This document shows, one piece after another, positions 1 to 10,673 of a DNA stretch of 64,000 nucleotides; within the stretch, counting starts at the first letter, position 1; every line of letters begins with the position of its first letter. Under the pieces are notes generated by a model. That model was not told the origin of the DNA and did no database searches. It saw only the letters and a program-made list of their open reading frames with translations. The translations under genes were made by a program, and so were the position numbers. This stretch comes from Trichosporon coremiiforme (taxonomy: Eukaryota > Basidiomycota > Tremellomycetes > Trichosporonales > Trichosporonaceae). The stretch covers positions 1,645,518 through 1,709,517 of the forward strand of contig BCJJ01000002.1 in assembly GCA_039545355.1 (NCBI GenBank), written 5' to 3'.

Positions 1-2
1 TC

Positions 3-806
3 AAGATCTGCTTCAGCTGCGACGTTATCCAGGGATACGGCCTGACTGAGACTGTCGGTACTGCCACCAAGGGCATTCCCGACGACCCCAATGCCATCGG
101 CACTACTGGCCAGATCCAGCCTTGCAACGAGATCAAACTTGTCGACGTTGCTGAGATGGGTTACACCCACAAGGATTCGCCCAACCCCCGCGGAGAGGTC
201 TGCATTCGTGGTACCAACATTTTCAAAGGCTACCTTCACGACCCCGAAAACACTGCCAAGACCATTGACGCCGACGGGTGGATGCACACCGGTGACATCG
301 GAGAGATTGATGCTGCTGGCCGCCTGAAGATCGTTGACCGTGTGAAGAACGTCGTCAAGCTCAGCCAGGGCGAGTACGTTGCGCTGGAAAAGGTGGAGGG
401 TGTTTACGCGCTCAACCCCATCTATGCCACCCTTGTTGTTCACGGTGACTCGCTTCGCTCCTCCCTCGTTGCCATCGCTGTTCTTGAGCCGGCCCTTGCG
501 TCCAAGCTGGTTTCGGACGTTCTTGGGGAGAAGATCGACCCTTCCGACATCGATGCTCTGGACCGCGCCGTCAAGGACAAGAAGGTCCGCGCTAAGCTTG
601 TCGAGGGCTTTGCTCGCGTTGCCAAGCAGAACAAACTTAACGGCTTCGAGTTCATCAAGGGTGTCTACCCCACAGTCCAGCCCTTCCCCGAGCACCTCCT
701 CACCCCGACGCAGAAGGTCAAGCGCAATGTCGCTGCCAAGCATTTCGGCGCTGAGATCGACGCTCTTTACGACGAGATTGAGGGAACTGGACACGCTAAG
801 CTTTAA
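3..806 (+). CDS. Long-chain acyl-CoA synthetase, C-terminal part (5' end outside window)
   Basis: Activates long-chain fatty acids to acyl-CoA (ATP + CoA) for beta-oxidation, lipid synthesis and lipid remodelling. The frame is open from base 3 to a TAA at 804-806, so about 267 C-terminal residues are visible of a family that usually has about 650-700. The start shows the adenylate-forming motif GYGLTET. Further on come GEVCIRG, then DADGWMHTGDIGEID and a FACS-type stretch (RLKIVDRVKNVVKLSQGEYV), which identify the long-chain class rather than acetyl- or 4-coumaryl-CoA ligases. The C-terminal lysine-containing region (TPTQKVKRN) is typical of this family. No intron is visible in this part. The next gene lies tail-to-tail, 149 bp away on the other strand. 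It is most like yeast Faa1/Faa4; which paralogue cannot be told from this fragment. Confidence 0.93.
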   Translation, partial: KICFSCDVIQGYGLTETVGTATKGIPDDPNAIGTTGQIQPCNEIKLVDVAEMGYTHKDSPNPRGEVCIRGTNIFKGYLHDPENTAKTIDADGWMHTGDIGEIDAAGRLKIVDRVKNVVKLSQGEYVALEKVEGVYALNPIYATLVVHGDSLRSSLVAIAVLEPALASKLVSDVLGEKIDPSDIDALDRAVKDKKVRAKLVEGFARVAKQNKLNGFEFIKGVYPTVQPFPEHLLTPTQKVKRNVAAKHFGAEIDALYDEIEGTGHAKL

Positions 807-955
807 ATAGCCATTGCTTAGCCCAAGTTATAACGAAATGATGGATTGTATTTGGTATCTATAAACCGGAGTAATGCCTGCATGCATTAAAGTGAACTCT
901 GCTTCGACTGAGGCTTGGACCTGGCGCCATTATATTAGGTATATCTACGAGTGCC

Positions 956-3900
956 CTAAGATGGACGGTTGTCGCCGAGCCGCCGCTCAGGCGATGGCAC
1001 AGGGTATGGCTGGTCATCCGGGCGGTTGGATCTCACAGGGGAGTAATGATGGATTGGATACCCCGGGGGTACGTGGGACTGGCTGCCCGCGTAAGCACCA
1101 TAGTTTTGGTGCATGACCTGAGGTGACGCTTGGTGAAGGAGATGGGGAAACGTCGGACGCCCGTCGCCGTGCGATGCAGGTCCCTGCTGAGATGCATACT
1201 GTTGCTGGAGGTGGTGGTCCCGATACAGCGCCCCAGCGGCCTCGGCCGGTGGCACAGGCTGGTATCCAGGGTGCATGTGCCGGTCGGGCGAAAGGGCATA
1301 CAGTGGCGGAGGAGGTAGATGGGGGATGTGAGCTTGCGTGCGAGGATGAGGAAACGGTGGAAGAGGGAGACCATGGCCACGTGAGACCAACTGATGCTGT
1401 TGATGCCCTGTGACAACATGGCGGTCAGGAGTCTGCTGATAGCCATTCGCGAAGCGTTGTGGTTGGACTGCCCGGCTTTCCGGTTGGCGGGCGCCGCTAC
1501 TGGCATGCGTGGCGTTAAGCAAGGTCTTAAGGCTAGTAGCATGGCCGTTCGTGGATGCCGCAACCTGCGGTGACTTCGACTCGCTGTGTTCCGTCTTCGT
1601 ACGCTTCGTAGCGATGGCTCGCAGCTCGCATTCCTGACACTTCCTCGTCAGCGCGTCATATCGCAACTCAGCAACATACCCTAAAATCGACGCTATCCCA
1701 GTCTCGAGGTTTTCGTCCCGCGGCTTTGTCCTGGTGGTCGTGGCAAGGCATATGCTGCCAACGACCACAGTCGTCACAGCAGACGACGTCCGTCTCGTCG
1801 TTCAGGTTCCACCCATGTAGCTTGCACACTTCGCATTTGAGTTCCCAGGATCCCTGGCTTTCGCTGGGAGTAGAGGTGGCAGCACGCGAAGACGGAGCTG
1901 TCTCATCGTCATCGGAGACCTCTTCGCCCTCTCGTCTCCGCTTTCTCTTCTCCCTTGCGCGCTCCGCTTGCTCACGTTGCCTGGCTTCAGATTCGGCTCG
2001 TTCATGAATGGCGCGTTCCCTAGCTGCAAGCCTTTCTTCTCGTTCACGAAGCCGTTCTTCCCGAGCACGCTCCTTGGCGAGCACTTCCTGTTCCTCCCGC
2101 TCCTTGCGAGCTTCCTCCTGGCGCAGCCTTTCCATGCGCTCTTCCATCTGCCGTTGAGCTTGCTCCTCCTTCTGCTGTTCCTCACGCTCCAGCTCGCGCA
2201 TGGCAATTCGGGAAGAACGCTTGCGATTGTTGATTGCTTCTTGCTTCAGTCGTTCTTGCTCCTTCACCTTGCTGTTAGCGTTATAAAGATTCACTCTTAC
2301 CTCCAGAACTTCGACTACTTGTGGGACAATCTCTGTTGACAATAACTTATATAAAGCTTTCTCATCTGGATGCTTTGACTTTGCAAACTGCTCCGGGAAT
2401 GTTTTCCAGTCATACAGAGACACGCAAACCTGGCCATGAGCTTGGTATCATCAGTCTACTCACAGCTTCCCATTCGATGAATCCCTCAGGCAAGTCCGCC
2501 GTCTTTCTCAACCCCAGCTCAAACTCATCCTCCTGATCTTGGTCACTCTCCTGCTCCACTGCATCGTCTCCCTCACTAGCATCGCCATGATTTTCCTGTT
2601 CCCCGCCCGCGGACTCTGCGTCATCAGCAGCTGACGGAGCTTCGGACAAAGCAGAGTCGCTAGAGTCGCTGTCCTTTTCGGCATCTCGATTGACGCCGTC
2701 GGTTTTGTCGTCTGTGCGAAGAGGAGGCTCGTCTTCCGAGAGATCGCTCAGCTCGCTGTCATCACCTGCAGCTTCCTTCTTCGTTTCCGCTGGCTGGCCG
2801 CCAGTAAGCCACTCGTCAGGGATCTGCTGCCATTCATCGTCAACTGCATGCAAACGACGACTGACTCTCGTGCCCATAGGAAGAGGGGGAGCTGGGGCGG
2901 ACTTGGAGGGTGTAACAGCCGCTGAGCGCGCAGATGCCCTGGTGGCTCGAGCGGTTGACGGGCTCGCCTTGACCTGGGATTCACCTTTCAAGGCGTCTAC
3001 AGTCGGTGTGACGTTGCCGTAGAAGACGACCTGCTTTCGCTTGCGACGGCCTGATACGAGTTCGTCTTCTTCAGCTTTCAGAGGGGGAGGGGTGACGGGC
3101 CGCGTCTTCGTTTCACGCCTCTTGTGGGAGCGCTTAGACGGCGCTTTCGAGCGATCCAACGCACGTTGTGCTCGTTTCGCTTTCTGGGAGGTCTTTTTCA
3201 AAGGACGTGGAGGCAGAGGTCGCGCTCTTTGCACCCAAAGCCGATTGTCTAGGCGTCAGCTTCCAGTCTGTGCGACAGTCCTCACCGTCGAAAAGGAAGT
3301 AAGTGTTGCCCGCCTTGTCCCAGCCTATCGGATCGACGCGCTGCTGTCAGCGGCACCGCAAAGGAGAGCTTACCCAAGATGGAGCGTCCGACTCCGAAGT
3401 CAGGAGAGAGCGGAATCGCGCTGGATCACTAAGCTGCCACTCGCACAACTGCCAAAGAATCTGGACTTTCTGATTCAGGCCGAAGGTTTCCCATGCCACA
3501 GGTAGCTCCTCCGTGCCAAGGATGAAATTACCCGGTGCACGTTTTGCATATTGCCGGACAAGGTGTTCGAACGCATTCTCGCGGCTGCCATTAGTTGTGA
3601 ATGGACGGAGAGCTCACTTGATCTGCCGGTTCCATGTAAGAGCGTAGAGCAGCTTCGCGATGAGGTCTGGTATCATCGCTTGCTCCGTTCCATTGAAATC
3701 GCTTTCAAGAGCCTGTAAAATATACGGCGAGCGCGGCGTCCATTACGGTGATCAGGTAAGCATCGAAGGGGCTTGACAAAAGAAGCACGGTGGTAAAGAA
3801 ATGAACATACCTCAATGTCCCAGTCCGATAAGCCAAACGCGTCAGAAAAAGTGTAGATGAATTGGCTGATACCGGCCCACCTCCAGTCCTGCCTCAGGCG

Positions 3901-3972
3901 TTGCACGATCGGGGACGGTGGTGGTGGCGGCACTGGGGCCGAGACCGTAGTGGGGGGCACCTTGCGCGGCAT
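956..3972 (-). CDS. DDT-WHIM-PHD chromatin-remodelling accessory protein
   Basis: Seven exons in transcription order: 3972-3811, 3712-3618, 3584-3374, 3340-3286, 3248-2464, 2429-1680, 1639-956. All junctions are GT-AG and in phase, giving about 913 residues. Residues about 25-90 form a DDT domain (WAGISQFIYTFSDAFGLSDW, then a leucine-rich helix). About 110-175 is a WHIM module (VQILWQLCEWQLSDPARFR, then VDPIGWDKAGNTYFLFDDNR). A long acidic and basic linker and a highly charged Glu/Arg coiled coil follow. A PHD finger comes after that (CEVCKLHGW...CCDDCGRWQHMPCHDH...CQEC), and its last Cys pair is on the final exon. The tail is rich in Pro, Gln and His. DDT plus WHIM marks ISWI-type remodeller partners, as in Ioc2/Ioc3, RSF1 and BAZ proteins; PHD fingers read histone tails. 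A nuclear remodeller subunit is therefore likely. The exact orthologue is not recognised. Start chosen at the Met just before the DDT domain. Confidence 0.82.
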
Positions 3973-4832
3973 GCTTCGTGTTGTAAACAGTGCTATCGCA
4001 GCTGACAAGTGTGGGCGCAAGGGAAGTTGACCGAAGCGTCGATGGTCCAAGTGACAGGATGAGTGTCGGTGGTTCCGGCTCTCAACTGACCAACCGCAAC
4101 GAACAGGACGTAGAGAGGATGGAAGTCGTTCCGATGTGCACGAGTCTTCAGAGTAGTCGGTTGATGGCCGACATGGCAAGGAGATGAAAATGCCGAGTAG
4201 AAAGAGTGAAGGAGCAGGAGGGCGCTTCGGCGCGAATTCCTCTGAACGATGATCCGCTCGGCTGAGCCGGACGTCCGGTGATGTCTCTCAGCACGGCCTG
4301 CCTGGCGCTCAGATAATTGGATAAATGACGAAGAGGTCGGTAACTAGAACTACGGCCACCAATGGGGGGTGACAGTAGAATCTATGTCGGTCGATGCGCG
4401 TTGTTCTACGCGAGCGGTAAACGGCCGCTCACAAAGGTTCGGATTCGGTAGTAACAGGCGCAAGCGTTGTGGATGCTCAACCGCAAATTGGCTGGCGATG
4501 TCAGCTAAGTGGAGAGTCGATGTCGCGACAGTCGTAACTCGCGACGGAAGGGTGCTGAACAATAACGGCAATCGATAAACGGTGTCGCTATTGACACCCA
4601 TTAGGATTTAGGATAAGAAGGGCCACGTGCGAATTATTAGCAGAGCTAGCCTATTCAGGGAATTTTGAAACCCCGAGCGTGGCACAATGTTGCTCAGGCA
4701 CCGTCACCTCACGCGTAGCTCTGGTCCCTCCACCATCCACAACAACGTCGAGTCCACCACCATACAACCTGAATCGTCACTTTATACACTCCACGGTTTC
4801 TTCCTTACCCACGAGTCCTATCCGCATCCAAC
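3973..4832. promoter_or_regulatory. Divergent intergenic region (DDT-PHD gene / SUMO gene)
   Basis: 860 bp separate two divergently transcribed genes and hold no supported gene. Two motifs stand out: a perfect 12-bp palindrome CCGGACGTCCGG at 4267-4278 and a CACGTG E-box at 4624-4629, about 205 bp before the SUMO start. The 100 bp before the SUMO ATG are C/T/A-rich, as is usual for leaders of well-expressed genes here. Function of the motifs is inferred from sequence only. Confidence 0.4.
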
Positions 4833-5311
4833 ATGTCTGAGCACGGTAGCCCTCCCGCTGATGTGAAGCCCAAGGCCGACGGCGGTGGTGAGTCTCCCGC
4901 ATCCGACCAGAGTGACAGCTAAATGTGATAAGAGAATGCTTTGAACATCAAAATCCGTGCGACCGACGGCAGCGAGGTTTTCTTCAAGATCAAGAAGACT
5001 ACCAAGCTGAATAAGCTGAAGGTGAATTATTATGGGAGAGTTGGGTGTGCTGACGACGTAGAACGCCTACGCCGATCGTGTTGGCCAGGATCCCGGTGCC
5101 ATCCGGTGAGTGACGATGATGACCGCAATGGCTGATAGCGTGATCAGCCTGCTCTTCGACGGAGAGCGTATCGCCGACCATCAGACGGCCGAGGATCTTG
5201 AACTCGAGGACGGCGACGTCATCGAGGTTCTGCTGGAGCGTGAGTGACACTCGTGTTCGAACCCGTTAGGACTTCAACTGATGACCTGCAGAGATCGGTG
5301 GCTCGCTCTAA
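4833..5311 (+). CDS. SMT3: Small ubiquitin-like modifier (SUMO)
   Basis: SUMO is conjugated to lysines of nuclear proteins after Ulp-type proteases trim its C-terminus. Five exons: 4833-4887, 4933-5021, 5062-5105, 5148-5239, 5292-5311, all GT-AG and in phase, giving 99 residues. Residues 1-20 are the flexible N-terminus. Residues 21-97 form the beta-grasp fold (LNIKIRATDGSEVFFKIKKT, LLFDGERIADHQTAEDLELE, DGDVIEVLLEQ). The protein ends in QIGG followed by a two-residue tail Ser-Leu, so maturation needs removal of only two residues to expose the diglycine. Four introns in a 300-nt coding sequence is dense even for this genome. Identification is secure. Confidence 0.96.
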
Positions 5312-5542
5312 TCTTCCCTACGCTCTTCTCTGTAACTCATATATACGCCAGCCCGGTGTCACACAGCATAATAGGTGTCACTCGACGGCGTATGTCCATA
5401 TTCGACATGTACAAGGCCTGCGATTCTTCGAAAGGCCGCGCCCCTTGCCCTTGCAACACATAATAGAGACTCAACGACGCGTGCATGGCAACCGAATTAA
5501 CCAAGATACCACAATACATCTAAAGATATAACTAATAAAGCT

Positions 5543-7632
5543 CTAAGCCCCGACCCTGACGCCATCAACGCCATCTGCAAGATCGTCGGCATCCTCGCAA
5601 GTGACTCGAATACCCTCGACAGACTGCTTGCGATCTTTGGCGCTCTCCGTAGCAGCAACGCTGGCAGGGACAACCTTGGCGCTCTCAGGATGGGGGTCCA
5701 TGTATCCGCCGTTCTCGTTGGCAGCGAGCTGCTCCTGCAGAACGTCCTGACCGCACGCCGCGGCGATCAAGCCAAGGAAAGGGGGAGAGGGGTTGAGAGG
5801 GCGGGAGCAGAACTCGGGGTGAGCCTGCAGTCCGACAAAGTAGGGGTGACCTGAACACGATTAGCAGAAACCCAATGGAAGCGAATACAAAGAACTTACC
5901 GTCAAGCTCGAGCATCTGCATACGCTCACCGCGTTCATCTTTTCCGGTGAAGCGAAGGCCACCCTGAGACTCCAGCTGCTCGACATACTTGGGTTCGACC
6001 TCGTAACGGTGACGGTGTCGCTCCCAGGCGACATTCTTGGAGCCGTAGAGGCGACGGAGCTTAGTGTTCTCCGTGTTCGGCTCAAAGACGGTCGGACGGA
6101 GACCGAGGCGCATGGTTCCTCCCATGTGCGTCTTCGAAATCTCGGGCATGAAACAGATGACCGGATGGGGAGTGTCCTTAACAAGCTCCGCCGAGTGCGC
6201 GTTCTCCAGTCCGATAACGTTGCGAGCCCACTCGATGACAGCGACTTGGAATCCCAGACAGATGCCGAGGAAGGGGACCTTCTGCTCGCGAGCCCATTTA
6301 GCGGCGATGATCATGCCCTCAGTACCACGGATCCCAAAGCCGCCGGGAACGATGATGCCCTTGGCAGAGCAGAGGTCACGCCACGCGTTGTGGTAACGGA
6401 CGGGGTCCTCGGTCTCCATCTCGGGCTCGAGCGAGGAGGAGTCAACCCACTAATTGTCAGTGGCCGACATACCAAACGGTGAGATACGACTTACACTCAG
6501 CTTGAGCTTGCGGCCCACGCGCATGGAAGCGTGCTCCAGAGCCTTGACAACGCTCATGTACGAGTCCTCAAGGGTAGTGTACTTTCCAACGAGAACGATG
6601 GGGACCGTGTCGAAGAAGCGCTCCGAGCCGACGGTCATGTCACGCCAGCGCTTGTAAAGGTCTTCTCCCTTGGCCTTGAGCTTCGGCGAAACGTCGATGT
6701 TGGTGAGAGACAGGCGCTTCTGCAGGAGCTGAATAAGGCCCTGCTCGCGGAGGAGAAGAGGTACATGGTAGGTAGAGGACACGTTGTGAACGCCAAGAAC
6801 TTGCTGAGGAGAGACGTGACAGAACATCGAGATTTTCTCTGTCGTCGCAGGAAGAAGAGGGACCTCGCAGCGGCAAGCGATCAATACAGTTAGCATTGCA
6901 CGGCACTCGGGAGAAACTCACGAAGTCGGGAACGAGACCAAGACCGCGAAGGTCACGGATACCGGCCTGGGTCGGCTTGGTCTTCTGCTCGCCACCGAGG
7001 TAAGGAATCAAGGAAACGTAGATAAGGGCAAAGTTGTCGTGACCGACGCGGAACTGGAACTGGCGCATGGCCTCGACGAACGGAGCCGACTCGATGTCAC
7101 CGACGGTTCCTCCCAGCTCGATGATACAAACGTCAGGCTCCTCGCCAGTCTCGTCGGCCGACATCTTCGAGACACGCTCAACCCACTCCTGAATGGCGTT
7201 GGTGAGATGGGGCACGATCTGAACGGTCTTTCCAAGATAGTCTCCCCGACGCTCACGCTCAATGACATGCTGGTAGACCTTGCCGGTGGTAATGTTGTTG
7301 TCCTTACCGAGGGAAACGTCGAGGTAACGCTCGTAGTTGCCCAGGTCGAGGTCGGTCTCTCCACCATCATTGAGCACGTACACCTCACCGTGCTCGGTGG
7401 GAGCCATGGTCCCGGCATCAATGTTCATGTAAGGATCAATCTTGATGGAGGTGACCTTGTAGCCAGCGGTCTTGAGAAGCAGACCAGTGCTGGAGGCTGT
7501 TCATCAGCAACCACCCCATGATTTGGGTACCAACCAATAACGCCCTTTCCGATTCCGCTTTCACGTCAGTGACTGAAGACGAACAACAACTTACGAGATA
7601 ACTCCTCCCGCAACAAGAATGTACTTGACCAT
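5543..7632 (-). CDS. URA7: CTP synthase
   Basis: Makes CTP from UTP, ATP and glutamine, the last step of pyrimidine nucleotide synthesis. Exons in transcription order: 7632-7595, 7557-7535, 7496-6922, 6881-6495 (or from 6863), 6449-5900, 5850-5543, about 626 residues. The N-terminal synthetase domain has [20 protein letters not shown] (P-loop) and [10 protein letters not shown]. The C-terminal class I glutamine amidotransferase has the nucleophile motif GICLGFQ and the His/Glu pair in QAHPEF. The third intron is abnormal. The conserved block PDF-IACRCE is continuous only if the intron (6921-6882) ends in TG rather than AG. Using the next AG (exon from 6863) keeps the frame but deletes six conserved residues. 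The gene lies tail-to-tail with SUMO. The C-terminal acidic tail is longer than in bacterial enzymes, as in yeast Ura7. Confidence 0.95.
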
Positions 7633-8326
7633 GTCGGTTCCTTCTGATCAGCAACTGCAGAGCTGATCTGAGGAGTGATTCAGCCTACCTACTATAAGTC
7701 TAACGATGCTCTCGTCCCACAAATGGCTGCAGTACTGTCAGCTCACTCCATCATCTGCCCATAAAAGCGAAACGCTTACCAATAATATGACAAGCAGTCG
7801 CGGATTCGGTCGCGTCGTAAAGATGTGGAAGATACCAGGGAGACGGTTCAGTTCGCTGCTCTGCGATACGAGATGGCGTAAGCCCAGAAATTTTGAATGA
7901 ACATCGCAGTCCTCACCAGAAGAGGCAGAATCACGCCCGTCAATCAGTCGAAGTCAAGGTCGTTCGAAGAGTGAACGTGACCAAAAATAAGATGTGGTTG
8001 ACGGGGGGAAGGAAAGATCAGTATCGAGCGCATCGTAAAATAAATCCATGCAGACTCGGGCGTTGATCACGTGAGGAAAGATTACCGTGCCTGGCCCTGG
8101 GCCACTGGGCTGGCTCGACAGTCGTGCACGTTCAACGAAGCCCAGACTGGACATGGCCGAGCACTCTTAAGCACACACCTTGCAGCCCATGCATTGCACT
8201 ATTCATGCTCGTCCATATGGACGTTTTACTTATCAGAATGCATTTGTTTTTACTTTCGAAGTCACGTATGTTACAACAACTTCACGTCTATGTGTTTCCT
8301 TCCGTAATGAACAACGGGTGCGAATG
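7633..8326. other. Intergenic region, no gene seen
   Basis: About 690 bp between the CTP synthase start and the 3' end of the Sel1-like gene, both on the minus strand. It should hold the CTP synthase promoter. No convincing coding exon, tRNA or repeat was found on either strand. Confidence 0.5.
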
Positions 8327-10673
8327 CTAATGAATAGGGGCGGTTAGGCTGGTAGCGGTGGCCGTTGCAGACGAATGTGACGAAGACGGGGGAACATCTA
8401 AAACCTTACTTGACTCAAACGCACCACAGATGTGACTTGAAAAGGTCAGCATGCCGTTCACACACTAGCCAAGGCTCCAGCACTCACCGCTTTCCATTGC
8501 CGGCGCCATCGATGCGGCACGGGCGTGAGCAGAAAGTCAAACCGCACTTGCGGCAGTTGGGGAAGTTCACGCCGTCTGCTCCACACACACTACACGTGAC
8601 ATGCTTGGTCAAAGCGCTGGACAGCTCGAGGGCAGCCAGCTCGGGATCGATTGAGGCAACTGCCTCGGTTGGTTCGAAAGGCAGCCGACGTCTCTCGGGC
8701 GGTGATGACGACGATGGGCGGCGCATCTCCGCAGTTGAAACGACGGACTGCGAACGAGCCTTTTTGGTGTCTGTCGGACTGGGAGGGACGGGTACCTTTT
8801 TACCAGACGACGAAGGAACAGTAACTCGGGACGATGGGTGATTCAACGCAGGCCACCAGCCAGCATCAGGGGCGGAATTTGTGCTCAGGTTGCGTTGTAA
8901 CTTGTCCTGCCTTCGTTGCACGCGGCGTAAAGCGTTGACGGCACTCGAGTCGTGCGGATTGTCAATGAGCGGGCTGTCGCAACTGAGGGATGTGAGAGAA
9001 GCCGAAGACTTGACAGGTGTCATCAGCTTCAGCGAAGACTGTGCTAAGCTGTCGGCACCCGTCGAAGACATAGATGACCTGTGACCACGGGGACCCGATG
9101 GGAAAGGATAGGCGTCTAGCTCGGCCTGCGTCATGGGAGTTCCACCGGTACTCTTGATAATGATGTGAATACGTCGGAGAGCCTGGCGAATGAGATCGTC
9201 GGGAGTGGGAAGGCCACAAGGTCCTTGCTTAACTATGCTCCTGAAGCACTCCTCGGCCACTCTCGGCGAAGATGTCGCTCCGAGCTATGTGGTCAGCTGA
9301 ATGATTTAGTCTTAGGACTTACGATATATTGAGCCATGATGATGACTCCATCTCGCTTCTGACGTGATTCCGTGCTGAGCGTGGTGATGTGGAGGAGGGG
9401 CAGTTCAAGCACGCGAGCGGCGACGACGCCCCCGAGATACCAGACATTGCGTCCCTTCTCCTTGTCCCCGTGAGGTTGGAGCGCTTGAGGTAACTGCAAA
9501 AAAGGGATTGGCGGCAGGGCGACGGGGTCGTGACGCTGAATGTGACCGTGTCGGTAGAGTTGGAGGAGAGTCACGATAAGGTCGTACTAAAGTTAGCGGA
9601 TGCGTTGTGACACACACGCAACAACGTACCATGAGTTTGATCGTGTTTTCGTCACTAGCCTTGTCGCCGGAGCCTTCCCCAGGCGTGCGCAGTATGGTCG
9701 AGTAGTCGGTGGAGTCGGTGACTGACGAGGCGACTGAACGGGGCGGCTGGATACGACCGTCAGGATCAGACGAGTCGTGCACGGTCGGGGACCGGTTGGG
9801 GTGGTCTGCGCTCTCTTTACCCTTTGAGCTGAAAAGAATCATGTTCTCTTCATCGGTGGGAGACTGGACCTGAGCTTGCTGGTGACGATATGGGGTGGGA
9901 GTAACAACGGAGCGCTTTACCTCATCGTCGATAAGCCAACCGACTCCGAGAATCAACCAGCCTCCGGCACGACCCATTCCCTCCACATCGCGAACGGCTC
10001 TCTTTCCATCGGTAGGAAGACTCCATCCGTTGGTGACTAGACGGCGCGGCTGCTTTTCAGAGGTTGGGAAAGTCGGTGAGGAGGACGATCGAAACAAAGA
10101 AGCAAACCATGACGTCGGAGATCCGGGGGTGTTGGATTCCACCGCAAACTTCTCCCGGACAGGGCTACCGTCAATGCTGTCTGTCTCGGACTGCGAGAGA
10201 CCGGAACCACGGGCGAGCAGGTTGCCGAGAGCAAGACAAGCCGGAGCAGAACGGAATGGAGGAAGGGCGGCGGTAGAGTAGTATTTGGCTGCCAGCGTCG
10301 GCTGATGGGCAATCAAAGCAGTCTGCGCACGTTGTATCAGTGTCATGGAACCTTCTGATCGGCAGATCTCCAAACGCACCTGTGCGTCCCACAACAATGA
10401 CTGTTCGTCGACTTCTTCGCTGTGGCTGCCATAGTCGTGCGAATCAGCGTCGTCATCGTCGTCATCATCGTAGCCAATGTAAAAGTCGCCAACATCGCTA
10501 GTGCTGGCGCTTCCAGGCTCGTCACCGTCGCTCAGCTCATTGTCGGGCTGGGGGTCGGGAGACAATCCGACCAGGCGGGCGAGCTTGGCGAATGAGCCAT
10601 TCTTGCCGAGATGGTTAACGAAGGGGAGGTGGGAGGAGGAAGAGCGAGAGCGCAAGTGTATCGGGGGTTCCAT
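8327..10673 (-). CDS. Sel1/TPR-like repeat protein with C-terminal zinc-binding Cys cluster
   Basis: Exons in transcription order: 10673-9630, 9586-9323, 9284-8488, 8435-8327. A further in-frame 57-nt intron is probable at 10379-10323: it has donor GTGCGT, acceptor GCGCAG and a CTGAT branch, and removing it joins LLWDAQ to TALIAHQ smoothly. The product is about 718 residues with that removal and 737 without. It has an acidic segment with seven consecutive Asp near residue 70. Short helical Ala/Leu-rich segments resemble Sel1-type repeats (LAAKYYSTAALPPFRSAPAC, RNVWYLGGVVAARVLELPLL, DGVIIMAQYILGATSSPRVA). Long Ser-rich linkers follow. Near the C-terminus is a Cys cluster (CSVCGADGVNFPNCRKCGLT, FCSRPC) that fits a zinc ribbon. 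An alternative start lies 34 codons upstream at 10775. I do not recognise the family; Sel1 proteins usually scaffold complexes, but no function is claimed. Confidence 0.6.
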
